From: Anaerolineales bacterium | GTDB lineage: Bacteria; Chloroflexota; Anaerolineae; Anaerolineales; Villigracilaceae | Length of the DNA stretch: 64,000 nucleotides | Assembly (NCBI GenBank): GCA_020634895.1 | Contig: JACKAV010000009.1 | Span: forward strand, 117,832 to 181,831 | Reading direction: 5' to 3' | Part shown: positions 25,908-35,223 of the stretch, piece after piece | Layout of the letters: every line of letters starts with the position of its first letter | Numbering within the stretch: position 1 is the first letter of the stretch | Notes under the pieces: generated by a model | What the model was told of the DNA's origin: nothing | Database searches by the model: none | What the model saw: only the letters and a program-made list of their open reading frames with translations | Program-made: the position numbers and the translations under genes

Positions 25908-27671
25908 ATGTACAGAACTCATCTATGTGGAGAATTAAGAGCCAGCGATGCCGGGCAGACCGTCACGCTCGCTGGTTGGGTGAATCGACGCCGCGACCAC
26001 GGCGGGGTGGCATTCTTTGATCTGCGTGACCGCGCGGGCATCGTTCAAGTGACCATCAACCCAGACCTTCCAAAAGAAGTATTGGACCAAGTTGCCAACG
26101 TCCGCAACGAATGGGTCTTGCAGATCGAAGGCGTGGTGCAGAAACGCCCTGAAGGGATGGCGAACCCAAAAATGGAAACAGGCGAAGTGGAAGTCATCGC
26201 CAAGAACGTGACCGTGCTCAACGCGTCGAAGACTCCCCCATTCATGGTCAACACCGACAACGACCTGCCCGACGAGAACATGCGCCTTAAGTATCGCTAC
26301 ATTGACCTGCGCCGTGAGCGCCTGACCAAGAACATGGTTCTGCGCCATAAGGTTATCAAGTTCATGCGTGATTATCTCGATGAACAGGGCTTCATTGAAA
26401 TTGAAACGCCGATCATGTTCAAAGCGACTCCCGAAGGTGCGCGTGACTATCTCGTACCTTCCCGTGTCTACCCGGGACAGTTCTACGCCTTGCCCCAGTC
26501 ACCGCAACAATTGAAGCAATTACTGATGGTCGCAGGCATGGACAAGTACTTCCAGATCGCGCGCTGTTTCCGTGATGAAGACCTGCGCGGCGACCGTCAG
26601 CCGGAATTCACCCAGCTTGACCTTGAGATGTCCTACGTCCACCGTGACGATGTGCTGGATTTGGTGGAAGGCTTGTTTACGGCGATGATTCCTGCCGTGG
26701 CACCGCACAAGAAATTATTCTCGTCACCGTGGCCCAAGTTCTCTTATAAGGAAGTGCTCGAACGCTTCGGCTCGGATAAGCCCGACTTGCGCTTCGGCAT
26801 GGAGTTGATCAACGTCACCGATGTGCTGGCGAAGAGCGAGTTCAAAGTCTTCCAGTCTGCTTTAGAAGCGGGCGGGGTGGTCAAGTGCATCGTCGCGCCG
26901 AAATCTGCGGAGATGTCTCGCAAGGAATTGGATGCGCTCACGGAAGTGGCGAAGTCGTTTGGGGCGAAGGGAATGCCTTATTTGGCGGTAACAGCCGAGG
27001 GCGTGAAAGGAAGCGCGGCAAAGTTCTTTAAGGAAGAAGAACTCGCAGCGTTGAAAGAGAAATCGGGAGCAGGAGTCGGCGATCTCATCGTCTTCGCATC
27101 TGATGCTCGTGCCGTTGTGAACAAAACTCTCGGCGGACTGCGCTTGTGGTTCCGCGATAAGCTGGACTTGGCGGATAAATCCATGATGGCGTTTGCATGG
27201 GTGGTGGACTTCCCGTTCTTTGCGTTCAATGAAGAGACGCAGGCGTGGGAGTCGGAACATCATCCGTTCACGATGCCGAAGATGGACGACCTGCCGAAGT
27301 TTGACACCAACCCCGGCGAAGTGTATTCGGAAGCGTACGATATGGTGTGTAACGGCTATGAGACCGCTTCGGGTTCGATAAGAATTCATCGCCGCGATAT
27401 TCAGATGAAGATGTTCCAGATGCTCGGCTTGAGTGACGAGGAGATCAAGACCAAGTTTGGTCACATGCTGGAGGCGTTCGAGTACGGCGCTCCCCCACAC
27501 GGTGGCATGGCCCCAGGCATTGACCGTCTTGTGATGCTGCTCGCGGACGAACCCAACATCCGCGAAGTGATCGCCTTCCCGAAGAATCAGAACGGGCGCG
27601 ATGTGATGGCAGATGCTCCGTCTGAAGTGGAACCAAAGCAATTGAAAGAGTTACATATCAAATTCAGTTAG
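25908..27671 (+). CDS. aspS: Aspartyl-tRNA synthetase, probably non-discriminating
   Basis: 587 residues, a bacterial-type class IIb enzyme that charges tRNA-Asp with aspartate. The N-terminal OB fold (GWVNRRRDHGGVAFFDLRDR) binds the anticodon; class II motifs include FRDEDLRGDRQPEFTQLD and a C-terminal GGMAPGIDRLVML. The GAD insert is present. Residue 31 is His and the later loop reads RPEGMANP. These match Pseudomonas-type non-discriminating AspRS, which also charges tRNA-Asn, rather than E. coli (Leu and DEKN). GatCAB encoded downstream would then amidate Asp-tRNA-Asn. Expression is probably set by the leader attenuator upstream. Confidence 0.96.
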   Translation: MYRTHLCGELRASDAGQTVTLAGWVNRRRDHGGVAFFDLRDRAGIVQVTINPDLPKEVLDQVANVRNEWVLQIEGVVQKRPEGMANPKMETGEVEVIAKNVTVLNASKTPPFMVNTDNDLPDENMRLKYRYIDLRRERLTKNMVLRHKVIKFMRDYLDEQGFIEIETPIMFKATPEGARDYLVPSRVYPGQFYALPQSPQQLKQLLMVAGMDKYFQIARCFRDEDLRGDRQPEFTQLDLEMSYVHRDDVLDLVEGLFTAMIPAVAPHKKLFSSPWPKFSYKEVLERFGSDKPDLRFGMELINVTDVLAKSEFKVFQSALEAGGVVKCIVAPKSAEMSRKELDALTEVAKSFGAKGMPYLAVTAEGVKGSAAKFFKEEELAALKEKSGAGVGDLIVFASDARAVVNKTLGGLRLWFRDKLDLADKSMMAFAWVVDFPFFAFNEETQAWESEHHPFTMPKMDDLPKFDTNPGEVYSEAYDMVCNGYETASGSIRIHRRDIQMKMFQMLGLSDEEIKTKFGHMLEAFEYGAPPHGGMAPGIDRLVMLLADEPNIREVIAFPKNQNGRDVMADAPSEVEPKQLKELHIKFS

Positions 27672-27696
27672 GATAAACAAGAAAGGAAAGGAAACC

Positions 27697-27918
27697 ATGA
27701 ATATAAAAGAATTGATCATCAACAAAACAGCGAAGTTCGTGTACTGCACCGACGGAGCGCTGTGGTATGACGTCGATGGTTTTCGTTTTCCTGTCCCATT
27801 TGAAGAAACAGTTGGCGCTTATTTTGAGCCCGAACACAAGGCGATCAACCTGATGCGCTGGATACGCAAGCAATTGGAAGAGAACGAAGAACAACGGAAA
27901 GCCCAATCGAAGAACTAG
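27697..27918 (+). CDS. Small protein of unknown function, possible antitoxin
   Basis: 73 residues, soluble: a beta-rich first half (KFVYCTDGALWYDVDGFRFPVPF) and a helical, charged C-terminus (MRWIRKQLEENEEQRK). It is not a recognised MazE/AbrB antitoxin. It lies 25 bases after aspS and 8 bases before a MazF/PemK-like gene, so position suggests a possible antitoxin or accessory protein; this is inference. AAAGGAAAGG precedes the ATG. Confidence 0.55.
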   Translation: MNIKELIINKTAKFVYCTDGALWYDVDGFRFPVPFEETVGAYFEPEHKAINLMRWIRKQLEENEEQRKAQSKN

Positions 27919-27926
27919 GTTCGCGA

Positions 27927-28271
27927 ATGGACATTCGTCAAGGTGATGTGTTCTGGATCACGCCCAATGAAACAAACGGGGTCGAATCGGATCACCCTCA
28001 TCCGCATGTTGTCATTCAGGTCAACGCACAAAATAAAGTAACCGTTTGTGCGTTGACTACCAACCTAAAGCGCGCCAAAGACCCTGGCAATGTGTTGCTC
28101 GATGAAAGTGAAGCAGAGCTTCCAAAGCAAAGTGTTATCGTCGCATCACAAGTTTCTGTGGTGGAAGCAACCCAATTAGGTGAGTTTATCGGCACATTGA
28201 CCGAGCAAAGAATTCAACAAATACTGGCTGGTATACGCTTTTTGCAGATCATGACTCAGCACCACGAATAA
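27927..28271 (+). CDS. MazF/PemK-like ribonuclease toxin
   Basis: 114 residues of the PemK/CcdB fold: DIRQGDVFWITPNE at the N-terminus, HPHVVIQVNAQNKVTVCALTTNLKRA, LPKQSVIVASQVSVVE and QRIQQILAGIRFL. The family cuts mRNA at specific sequences when free of antitoxin. The N-terminal Arg-Gly-Asp turn and Thr/Asn-Leu-Lys-Arg segment are kept. A toxin-like gene between aspS and gatC is unusual. It could be a functional toxin-antitoxin pair with the preceding small protein, or a domesticated RNA-binding protein. Confidence 0.8.
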   Translation: MDIRQGDVFWITPNETNGVESDHPHPHVVIQVNAQNKVTVCALTTNLKRAKDPGNVLLDESEAELPKQSVIVASQVSVVEATQLGEFIGTLTEQRIQQILAGIRFLQIMTQHHE

Positions 28272-28286
28272 GAATTAAGAGGTTTT

Positions 28287-28586
28287 ATGACTCAAACCAT
28301 CGACACCAAGACTGTCAAGCACGTCGCATTCCTCGTCCGGCTCGGAATCTCCGAAGAGGAAGCCCAAACCTTCAGCGGACAATTCTCGTCCATCATCGAC
28401 TACTTCAACATGCTCAACGAAGTGGATACGGAGAACGTCCCGCCGGCTTCGGACATCGCCAACGCCGAAAATGTTCTGCGCGAAGACGTGGTCAAACCGT
28501 CCATGAGCCGCGAAGAGTTTCTCAAGAACGCGCCGAAATCTGAGCGCGGATATGTTAAAGTGCCGACCGTGTTGGGAGATGAGTAG
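28287..28586 (+). CDS. gatC: Asp/Glu-tRNA amidotransferase subunit C
   Basis: 99 residues, the small subunit that holds GatA and GatB together. Typical: KHVAFLVRLGISEEEAQTFS, QFSSIIDYFNMLNEVDTENV and C-terminal LKNAPKSERGYVKVPTVLG. It lies 15 bases after the MazF-like gene, with AAGAGG upstream. Confidence 0.93.
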   Translation: MTQTIDTKTVKHVAFLVRLGISEEEAQTFSGQFSSIIDYFNMLNEVDTENVPPASDIANAENVLREDVVKPSMSREEFLKNAPKSERGYVKVPTVLGDE

Positions 28587-28661
28587 TGATTCGTGACAAG
28601 GAATCAGGGATCAGGCATAACCTTTCCTAATTCCTAATCACTAATACCTGGTACCTAACTT
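28587..28661. repeat. Imperfect inverted repeat between gatC and gatA
   Basis: GTGATTCGTGACAAGGAATC on one side and CCTAATTCCTAATCACTAAT on the other form a long imperfect palindrome. Similar AT-rich GTGATTAGGAATTAG sequence occurs at 61022-61062. It leaves gatA without an obvious ribosome site. Confidence 0.4.
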
Positions 28662-30122
28662 ATGCAACTAACCAACCTCACCATCCGAGAAGCCCACGAA
28701 CTTCTCACCACCAAGAAAATCTCCTCCGTCGAGTTGACGCAAGCCATGCTTGACCGCATCCACGACGTGGACAAGAAGGTCAAGTCCTACGTCACGGTCA
28801 CGGATGATCTTGCATTGGAACAAGCCAAGCAAGCCGATGAGCGCATCGCCAAAGGCGAAAACGTCACTCCGCTGACGGGTATTCCCTTCTCAATGAAGGA
28901 TTGCATCTCCACACGGGATGTCCGCACCACCTGCTCCTCGAAGATTCTCGAAAATTACGTCCCGCAATACAACGCCACTGTCACGGACAAACTCGCGGAC
29001 TCTGGCGCGATCCTCGTCGGCAAGACCAACATGGACGAGTTCGGCATGGGTTCCTCTTGCGAGAATTCCGCGCTCTTCAACACCCACAACCCGTGGGACT
29101 TGACTCGCGTCCCTGGCGGTTCGAGCGGCGGAGCGGCGGCGGCGATGTCTGCTAGTCTTTGCTCTTTCTCCATCGGTGAAGATACGGGCGGATCGGTGCG
29201 CATGCCCGCAGGCTTTACCAACGTCACCGGCATCAAACCAACTTACGGTCGTGTCTCTCGCTACGGTCTTATCGCGCTCGCATCGTCCTTCGATTGCATT
29301 GGTCCCATGACCCGCGATGCTTACGACTGCGCAACCGTCCTCGAACATATCGCAGGTCACGACCCGCACGACAGCACCACCTACAACTCGCCTGTCCCTA
29401 ATTACACAGCAAACATCAACAAGCCCGTCAAGGGCATGAAACTCGGCATTCCGAAAGAATACTTCGTGGCAGGCATGGAAGCGGGCGTTGAGTCTGCTAT
29501 GCAAGAAGCCATTCGTACCTACGAAAAACTCGGCATGGAAATTCATGAGGTCTCGCTCCCCCACACCAAATACGGCTTGCCCGTTTACTATCTTCTGCTC
29601 TTTGCTGAAGCCAGCGCCAACCTCGCCCGCATGGACGGCACGCGCTTCGGTCTCTCCGTTTCGGATGGCGCGAAGGATGTCATCGACATCTATCTCAAGA
29701 CTCGCCACGAAGGTTTTGGAGATGAAGTCAAGCGCAGGATCATGCTTGGCGCGTATGCTCTATCTGCTGGATATTACGACGCGTATTATTTGAAGGCGCA
29801 AAAAGTGCGCACGCTTCTTCGTCGGGACTTTGAAACTGCTTTTTCCAAAGTGGACATTCTCCTCGCCCCGACTTGTCCCACCACCGCATTCAAACTCGGC
29901 GAGAAAACCAGCGACCCGCTCGAAATGTACCTCTCGGATATTTACGTCGTTGCCACCAACCCTGCTGGTGTCCCTGCGATTGCACTCCCTGCTGGATTTT
30001 CCAATAACATGCCCGTCGGAATGCAGCTCATCGGCAAACACTTGGACGAAGCGACCCTGTTCCAGGTTGGGCACGCCTACCAGCAAGTGACCGATTGGCA
30101 TAAGCAGACACCTTCTTTATGA
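28662..30122 (+). CDS. gatA: Asp/Glu-tRNA amidotransferase subunit A
   Basis: 486 residues, the amidase subunit that releases ammonia from glutamine or asparagine for transamidation of Asp-tRNA-Asn and/or Glu-tRNA-Gln. The Ser-cisSer-Lys site is intact: Lys79 (GIPFSMKD), cis-Ser154 (GGSSGGAAAA) and nucleophile Ser178 (GEDTGGSVRMPA). Full family length. Its stop overlaps the EamA start (ATGA). The antisense frame is open for 272 codons, but that is a codon-bias shadow. Confidence 0.96.
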   Translation: MQLTNLTIREAHELLTTKKISSVELTQAMLDRIHDVDKKVKSYVTVTDDLALEQAKQADERIAKGENVTPLTGIPFSMKDCISTRDVRTTCSSKILENYVPQYNATVTDKLADSGAILVGKTNMDEFGMGSSCENSALFNTHNPWDLTRVPGGSSGGAAAAMSASLCSFSIGEDTGGSVRMPAGFTNVTGIKPTYGRVSRYGLIALASSFDCIGPMTRDAYDCATVLEHIAGHDPHDSTTYNSPVPNYTANINKPVKGMKLGIPKEYFVAGMEAGVESAMQEAIRTYEKLGMEIHEVSLPHTKYGLPVYYLLLFAEASANLARMDGTRFGLSVSDGAKDVIDIYLKTRHEGFGDEVKRRIMLGAYALSAGYYDAYYLKAQKVRTLLRRDFETAFSKVDILLAPTCPTTAFKLGEKTSDPLEMYLSDIYVVATNPAGVPAIALPAGFSNNMPVGMQLIGKHLDEATLFQVGHAYQQVTDWHKQTPSL

Positions 30123-30988
30123 GTGTTACCCTTCTCAGCATCCTCTCTGGGATAACCGGTATGTTCGGCTGGGGACTGTATGATTTTCTGGGCGGCGTTT
30201 TCGCCAAACAGATCGGACCTTACAAATCGTTTTTCTGGTCACAACTGGCTGGGTTTGCGTCGATGCTTGTGCTCGCACTGATCACCGCCCCAAGTGTGAA
30301 TATTCCGCTTACCGCTGCGCTCCTCTTCCCCGTTGCAGCAATTCTCTACTCAGCCGGATATTTGTTCTTCTTCAAAGGGTTTGAGATCGGCAACGTCTCG
30401 ATCGTTGCTGCCACCATGAATTTGTGGGCTGTTTTCACCATGACATTCGCCTTCATTTTTATGAGACAGCGTCTTACTACCATCCAAACACTTGGCGTTC
30501 TGATGATCCTTGCTGGTGTAACGCTTGCATCCCTGAACTGGAGCGAAATTCGGGAACGAAAGTTCCAGCTTTCGGCTGGCGTAAGGGAAGCCATCGCAGG
30601 CGCTTTCTTCTTCGGCATTTACTGGAACGTCAGCGAAGTCATAGTGGAAGAAGTTGGATGGCTGGTGAGTACCACACTCATCAAATTTGGTATCGTCGTT
30701 TTTATGATTTTGTTTTCGGCATTATCCAAACGAGAAATGGGCTTGAAAGGAATAACCAGCAAAACCATTTTATTAATGTTCATTATGGGTGCCATCGAAG
30801 CAGGTGCCGTTGCCGCCGTAAATTACGGACTGGGTATCGGGGACGCCATCCTCATTACCCCAATCGCATCCGCTTTATCTATTGTGACGATTTTATTGGC
30901 AATTATTTTTCTAAAAGACAAGATCACCAGAATTCAGGCAGCCGGTGTTGCGACTGCGATCATTGGTATTGTTATTACCGGTTTTTAA
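30119..30988 (+). CDS. EamA/DMT-family transporter
   Basis: 289 residues with ten predicted membrane helices in two EamA repeats: FGWGLYDFLGGVFAKQIG at the start, NVSIVAATMNLWAVFTMTF ending repeat one, and ITPIASALSIVTILLAIIFLKDKITRIQ in repeat two. The family exports or imports metabolites (amino acids, nucleotide sugars); the substrate is unknown. It shares four bases with gatA, so it is translated from the aspS-gat transcript. Confidence 0.8.
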   Translation: MSVTLLSILSGITGMFGWGLYDFLGGVFAKQIGPYKSFFWSQLAGFASMLVLALITAPSVNIPLTAALLFPVAAILYSAGYLFFFKGFEIGNVSIVAATMNLWAVFTMTFAFIFMRQRLTTIQTLGVLMILAGVTLASLNWSEIRERKFQLSAGVREAIAGAFFFGIYWNVSEVIVEEVGWLVSTTLIKFGIVVFMILFSALSKREMGLKGITSKTILLMFIMGAIEAGAVAAVNYGLGIGDAILITPIASALSIVTILLAIIFLKDKITRIQAAGVATAIIGIVITGF

Positions 30989-31006
30989 AATAAAGGAAAT
31001 GTTAAC

Positions 31007-31421
31007 GTGGCTAAATATTCAACTTCCATCACCATTAATGCAGGTCAGAAATCTGCGTGGAACATCTTATCTGATGTCGCACACTGGCACGAATGGACTT
31101 ACAACCGTCACAAAGGTCGAAGTGCTAAACACACCGGAGCCAAAACTTGGCAACCGCTACAAAGTCTCAACCCAAACTCCAACCCGCCGAGTGGACAGTA
31201 ATTGAACTTAGCAATCCAACTTCACATGGGAATCAAAAGCACCGGGCATGCACATGGTTGCTGAACATATCCTCAAGTCCAAAGGCGCATCAACCGAACT
31301 CATCTCACCTTCGCGTTCAACGGCTGGCTTGGAAATCTCATCGGCAAAATGTATGGAAGATGACCGAAGAGTACATCCAAACCGAAGCGCAGTCGTTGAA
31401 AAGAAAGTCGAAACCTTATAA
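31007..31421 (+). pseudogene. SRPBCC-family protein, frame broken by indels
   Basis: The GTG start gives MAKYSTSITINAGQKSAWNI, then SDVAHWHEWT, after which the homologous sequence continues in a second frame (VTKVEVLNTPEPKLGNRYKV), a third (QPKLQPAEWTVIEL) and again later (MTEEYIQTEAQSLKRK). Put together this is a ~135-residue START/SRPBCC (polyketide cyclase-like) ligand-binding protein. At least three indels separate the pieces. They belong to the same short-range cluster of homopolymer indels as gatB and the S9 peptidase gene, so the living gene is probably intact. Confidence 0.65.
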
Positions 31422-31477
31422 CCTTCAACCTGCAACCTTTGACCACCAAACTACGAAACTGACGAGACTATCGAACT

Positions 31478-32929
31478 ATGAAATACGAACCTGTAATCGG
31501 ACTTGAAATTCACGGCGAGTTGCTCACCAACTCAAAATGTTCTGCTCTTGCTCAGCGGACTATGGCTCCGCGCCCGAGCCGAACTCAACATCTGCCCCTG
31601 TCTGCACAGGGTTGCCGGGCGCCATGCCGTCGTCAACAAAAGGCGACGGAACTTGCTGCGCTGGTGGGTCTCGCGTTGAACTGCTCCATCAACAAGCACA
31701 ACACCTTTGCGCGCAAAAATTATTATTACCCGACCTGCCCAAGGGTTATCAGATCTCGCAATACGAATTGCCGATCGCAGAAAAGGTTGGATGGATGTAA
31801 TCCTCACAGCCCCTATCAGAGGGAGAGGATCAACTTCACTGAGAGAGGTTCGCGTGAGGCGCGTTCATCGAAGAAGATACGGCGAAACTCGCGCATGAAA
31901 AAATTACGCACTCGTCGATTTCAACCGCGCAGGCGTTCCTCTGCTTGAGATCGTCTCCGAGCCTGATATTCGCACCGTCGAAGCCGCGCTCGATTACGCC
32001 ACGAAAGTCCGCGCGATTTTGCGTTACCTCGGCGTGAACTCTGGCGACATGGAAAAGGCGTGCTGCGTTTTGAGGCGAACATTTCTGTGCGACCCGTCGG
32101 TAGTGATGAGTTCCGCACGCGCACCGAGATCAAAAATCTCAACAGCTTCCGCGCGCTTGTCCGCGCTTCGCAATATGAGATCGAACGCCAGATCAAATTT
32201 ATGAAGAAGGCGGCACGGTCGTGCAAGAAACTCTCGGCTGGGATGATGTTCGGGGCGTGACGACCAGCCAACGGTCGAAGGAAGAGGCGCACGATTATCG
32301 CTACTTCGAGCCTGATCTTCCTCCGCTTCAATTATCGGATGCATGGATCGAGTCGATTCAGGTCAACTGCCTGAACTGCCGGAAGCAAAAGACCGCCCGC
32401 TTCATCGCGGACTTTGGCTTGACTCTGTCCGAAGCGCGTTTGCTCACATCTGAAAAGCTCTCGCCAACTACTTCGAAGGCGTGGTTGCGAAATCGAAAAG
32501 CCCTGCGAAAACAATCCACTCGTGGATCGCGGGCGAGTTCATGCGCTACTTGAACGACTCAGGCTTGAGCATTGACGACGTGACCCTCGCCCCGAAACGC
32601 TCGCCAAACTGATCGACATGGTGACCGATAAGACCATCGGCGCGAGCGCAGGCAAAACCGTGCTGACCGAACTGTTCAAAAATGGCGGCGACCCGGCGCA
32701 GATCGTGAAAGAAAAAAATCTCCTGCAAATGACGGATATGAACGCCATTCAAGAGATCGTGACAAAGATTATTAACGACAACCCCAAAGAAGTGGACGAC
32801 TACAACGGCGGCAAAGAGACCTTGTTCCAGTGGTTCATGGGTCAGGTGGCAAGAGCCACAAAAGGCAAAGCTGATCCAAATGTAGCAAAGGAGTTGATGG
32901 TGAAGGGTTTGGAAGAGCGAAAGAAGTAA
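31478..32929 (+). pseudogene. gatB: Asp/Glu-tRNA amidotransferase subunit B, frame broken by indels
   Basis: The tRNA-binding and kinase subunit of GatCAB. All parts are present but spread over three frames: MKYEPVIGLEIHGELLTNSK, NYYYP / DLPKGYQISQYELPIAEK, DFNRAGVPLLEIVSEPDI, VSFE-type FEANISVRPVGSDEFRTRTE, GVTTSQRSKEEAHDYRYF, and the intact YqeY-like tail from 32618. Breaks fall in shortened homopolymers: AAAAA read as AAAA near 31534 and 32054, AAAA as AAA near 32197, CC as C near 32362. The gene is essential where gatCA are used, so sequencing or assembly error is more likely than true decay. Annotated as broken because no single frame spans it. Confidence 0.85.
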
Positions 32930-32932
32930 AGC

Positions 32933-32969
32933 AAAGTGACAGTCATCTTAAGGTGACTGTCACTTTTTT
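32933..32969 (+). terminator. Terminator after gatB
   Basis: A 13-bp stem AAAGTGACAGTCA / TGACTGTCACTTT (32933-32945, 32954-32966) with TTTTTT. It closes the aspS-gat run. Confidence 0.88.
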
Positions 32970-33031
32970 ATCAGTTGGTTGTACAATCTATCCGCATTCC
33001 CTGAAATAACATTCCGAAAGAGTAATTCATA

Positions 33032-35035
33032 CCCACCCCAAAAAACGTTCGATCACTGCAGAGGACCTGTATAGCCTGCAATTACTTTCCAATATAAGCA
33101 TTTCGCCGGATGGCAATCATGTTATCTACCGCTTGCAGCGTGTGGATAAAAAGACCGAGAAGAAATACGGCAACTTGTGGATCGTCCCGACTGGAGATGG
33201 AAAGCCGCGTCAATTCACCGCGGGAACCATTCCGATTCATCGCCGCATTGGTCACCCGATGGAAGTTCCATTGCATTCCTTTCCAACCGGGAAGATAAAA
33301 ACAAACCTGCACAAATATTCACCATCCCTTTCAAAGGCGGTGAAGCAGAAAAGCTGACATCCATCGAAGGTGAGATCGCGCTTGTAGGTTGGTCACCCGA
33401 TGGGCGCAAACTGCTTTGTACCGTCCGCAAGACGGATGCAGAAGTGTTGGAACGCGAAAAGGATGAGCAGAAGAAAAAGCTCGGCGTGGTGGCGCGGCAT
33501 TACACACGCCTCTTTTATAAGATGGACGGCTACGGCTATCTACCCCACGAGCGGACTCACATCTGGTTGGTGGATGCGCGAACCGGCAAAAGGCAAACAG
33601 TTAACCGATAGCGCCGTTCACGATGAAACCTCCCCACCTTCTCACCCGATGGCAAGAGAATTGCTTTCATCTCCAATCGTTCCGACGACCCCGATGCGCA
33701 TCCTGAACATGACGACTTGTTTGTAATGCCAGCCAGTGGCGGCGAAGCGAAAAGATCAAAACGCCCATTGGTATGAAATCTAATCTTTCGTTCTCTCCTG
33801 ACGGCAAGTGGCTCGCGTATCTGGGAGCCGAAGGCGAACACCTGGACTACCAGAACACCAGTCTCTGGGTCGTGCCTGTGGACGGTTCTGAACCTGCCAA
33901 AAATCTCACCAAGAAATACGACCTGCATACCACAGCCGATGTCATCACCGATTTCGGTTCAGCGGATACCGTTGCGCCGATATGGTCAAACGATGGGAAA
34001 AGCATCTATTTCCAGGCAGCAGTTCACGGGTCCACGGTTTTGAGGCGCATTGACATCGATGGCAAGAATATGACAGAGATCATCGGTGAAGGCGGGGCGT
34101 TGGGAACCGTCTCGTTCGATAAATCCCAAAAACAGGTTGCATATTTTTACGGCAGTATGTACGACACGCCGCAAATCCATGTGCGGGAGTTGGGAAGCAG
34201 CACGGTTCGATATCTCACTCATGTCAATCGTGATTTATTCGCTTCGATCAAATTGCCCAAGGTGGAAGAAGTTTGGTACAAAGGCGCGGACGGTACCGAC
34301 TTACAGGGTTGGATCATGTTCCCGCCAAATTTCGACCCGAACAAAACCTATCCGTCCATTCTTGAAATTCACGGCGGACCGTGGACGCAGTATGGCAAGT
34401 TCTTCATGCATGAATTCAATTACTTTGCCTCGAACGGATATGTTGTCTACTTCACCAATCCGCGCGGCGGACGCGGTTATGGCGAAAAACATTCCAAGGC
34501 GATCTGGGGCATCTTTGGCGGACCCGATTACGATGACATCATGAAGTTTACCGATCTCGTAGCGCGGAAGCCTTACATCGACACCAAACGCATGGGTGTG
34601 ACCGGCGGCTCATACGGCGGATATATGACGCTATGGATCGTGGGACATACAAATCGTTTCAAGTCTGCTGTGGCTCAGCGCGTTGTAAGTAATTGGGTCA
34701 GCATGTGGGGTTCGAGTGACTTCAATTGGCTATTCCAATTCTGGGCAAAATCCGGGTCACCGCAGGAAGGAATCAATAGGCTGTGGGATATGTCGCCGGT
34801 GAAATATTTAGGCGAGGTGAAGACCCCCACACTCATCATCCACAGCGAGCATGACCATCGCTGTCCCATTGAGCAGGGCGAGCAGGCTTTTGTCGCACTC
34901 AAACGCGGCGGGACGGAAACCGAATTCGTGCGCTTCCCCGAAGAACCGCATGGTCTCTCCCGCGTGGGTCGCACCGATCGGCGCATTGCGCGGCTTAATC
35001 ATATTTTGCGGTGGATGGATAAATATTTGAAGTAA
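33032..35035 (+). pseudogene. S9 prolyl-oligopeptidase-family peptidase, N-terminal half frameshifted
   Basis: About 660 residues when joined. The C-terminal part (33773-35035) is one clean frame carrying the alpha/beta-hydrolase domain of S9C acylaminoacyl-peptidase types: GGSYGGYMTLWIVGH with the nucleophile Ser, IIHSEHDHRCPIEQGEQ with Asp, and EEPHGLSRVGR with His. The beta-propeller half (33032-33775: SITAEDLYSLQLLSNISISP, WSPDGSSIAFLSNREDKNKP, WSPDGRKLLCTVRKTDA) is split by at least four indels, e.g. AAA read as AA near 33230 and AAAAA as AAAA near 33752. No start codon is clear, so the 5' end is approximate. Probably intact in the organism. Confidence 0.75.
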
Positions 35036-35058
35036 AAGACGGCAAACAGATTTATTCA

Positions 35059-35085
35059 AAAGAGTCTCTTTCGAGGCTCTTTTTG
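35059..35085 (+). terminator. Terminator after S9 peptidase
   Basis: A ten-pair stem AAAGAGTCTC / GAGGCTCTTT with one wobble (35059-35068, 35073-35082) followed by TTTT. Confidence 0.75.
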
Positions 35086-35223
35086 TTTTCCATCCGCTGC
35101 TTATGCAGAGACGAACAAAATTTTCATTCTCCTTACAACGCCTCGTAAAACCAGTAGAAGAGTCGCAGCACTGGTAGAATCCTTCTGCTACATAAAATTC
35201 AAAGCATCGGAGATCCCCGCACA

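Noticed and set aside
26862..27641. 259-codon minus-strand frame inside aspS
   Set aside because: Antisense shadow of a highly conserved synthetase; His/Arg-rich translation without motifs.
28890..29708. 272-codon open frame on the minus strand inside gatA
   Set aside because: Lies wholly antisense to a well-conserved gene, has no ribosome site and its protein is compositionally odd; a codon-bias shadow.
31478..32929. Programmed frameshifting in gatB
   Set aside because: Too many shifts, at varied sites without slippery heptamers or downstream structures, and neighbouring genes are affected the same way; base loss in homopolymers explains them.
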